DNA of 64,000 bases from Sapria himalayana. Its lineage: Eukaryota; Streptophyta; Magnoliopsida; Malpighiales; Rafflesiaceae. The DNA lies in NCBI GenBank assembly GCA_029783825.1, contig JAREIK010008142.1, forward strand, positions 38,526 through 102,525, read 5' to 3'. A model generated the notes under the pieces. The model was not told the origin of the DNA and made no database searches. It worked only from the letters and a program-made list of their open reading frames with translations. The number at the start of each line of letters is the position of its first letter. Within the stretch, counting starts at the first letter, position 1. Below are positions 63,541 to 64,000 of this stretch, one piece after another. The position numbers and the translations under genes were made by a program.

Positions 63541-64000
63541 CAATAGGTCTATCTCTGCATCAATTTATATATCTATCTATCTGTCAATCAATCAATCTAT
63601 CTATTTATATATCTATCAATCCATATATCTGTCTTTCTATATGTTTATTTTTCTGCTTATCTATTTATTCATCTATCTATCTGCTTATCTATTTATATAT
63701 CGGTCTATTTGTCTATCTAGCTATATGTATATTGGTATATCTTTCTATTTTCCTATCTATCAATCTATCTTTCTATCTCTATATTTTTCTATCTTTTTAT
63801 TTGTCTATCTGTCTATCTATTTATATGTATATGTATTCTTATGTTTGTCTATCTATCTTTGTATCTATTTATCAACCTATTTGTCTAAGTGTATAGTGTC
63901 TATTGACTTTTGTATTTGTGTCTAAGTGTTTTCTCTGTATCTATTTATATATCAATCTATCTATTTATCTAACTATCTATTTATCTTTCTGTCTATATAT
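63541..64000 (-). repeat. GATA-type satellite in inverted orientation
   Basis: Here the plus strand reads CTAT/TATC variants (tctatctatctgtcaatc), the reverse complement of blocks 1-3, and it runs off the window edge. It is as diverged as the other blocks. The plus-strand Leu/Ser/Ile/Tyr frame is a repeat artefact. Confidence 0.92.

Overview
This window looks like nuclear, repeat-dominated DNA of a flowering plant. The evidence is the transposon content: L1-type LINEs with a DUF4283/CCHC ORF1 and a C-terminal RNase H, a Ty3/gypsy chromovirus-like pol, a CACTA (En/Spm) element with TNP2 and Transposase_24 genes, and an intron-containing relic of a plant ARM-repeat (ARIA-type) gene. The genus cannot be read from the sequence. 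No intact host gene, tRNA, rRNA or CRISPR array was found.

Layout: 1-10,074 is a degenerate GATA/GACA satellite with a hidden longer unit. 10,075-16,275 is a nearly full-length LINE (copy 1) inserted into that satellite, bounded by a perfect 16-bp direct repeat. 16,276-32,262 is more of the same satellite, with dinucleotide tracts and local segmental duplications. 32,263-39,249 is AT-rich non-genic DNA holding exon-like relics, a 182-bp tandem duplication and a GC-rich island. 39,250-40,105 (minus strand) is an ARIA-like pseudogene with at least five exons and some intact GT-AG borders. It is joined directly to a 5'-truncated LINE of the same family (copy 2, 40,106-43,345). 43,346-45,690 is satellite again. 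45,691-50,421 is a 5'-truncated, stop-riddled gypsy pol followed by a polypurine tract and 3' LTR. 50,422 to about 61,700 is a decayed CACTA element read on the minus strand: TNP2-type gene, a first Transposase_24 gene, a triplicated ~1-kb unit with trinucleotide cores, a second Transposase_24 gene, and a terminus with ~108-bp subterminal tandem repeats. 61,862-63,540 holds a purine tract and AT-rich tandem duplications. 63,541-64,000 is the satellite in opposite orientation.

The parts interact as insertions and decay rather than as a pathway. GATA-type DNA makes up close to half the window. One LINE demonstrably landed inside it, and a second LINE of the same family also ends against it. In copy 1 every premature stop can be explained by a single G:C to A:T change, as expected from deamination of methylated, silenced DNA. 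The most unusual signals are the higher-order organisation of the GATA satellite and its association with this LINE family.
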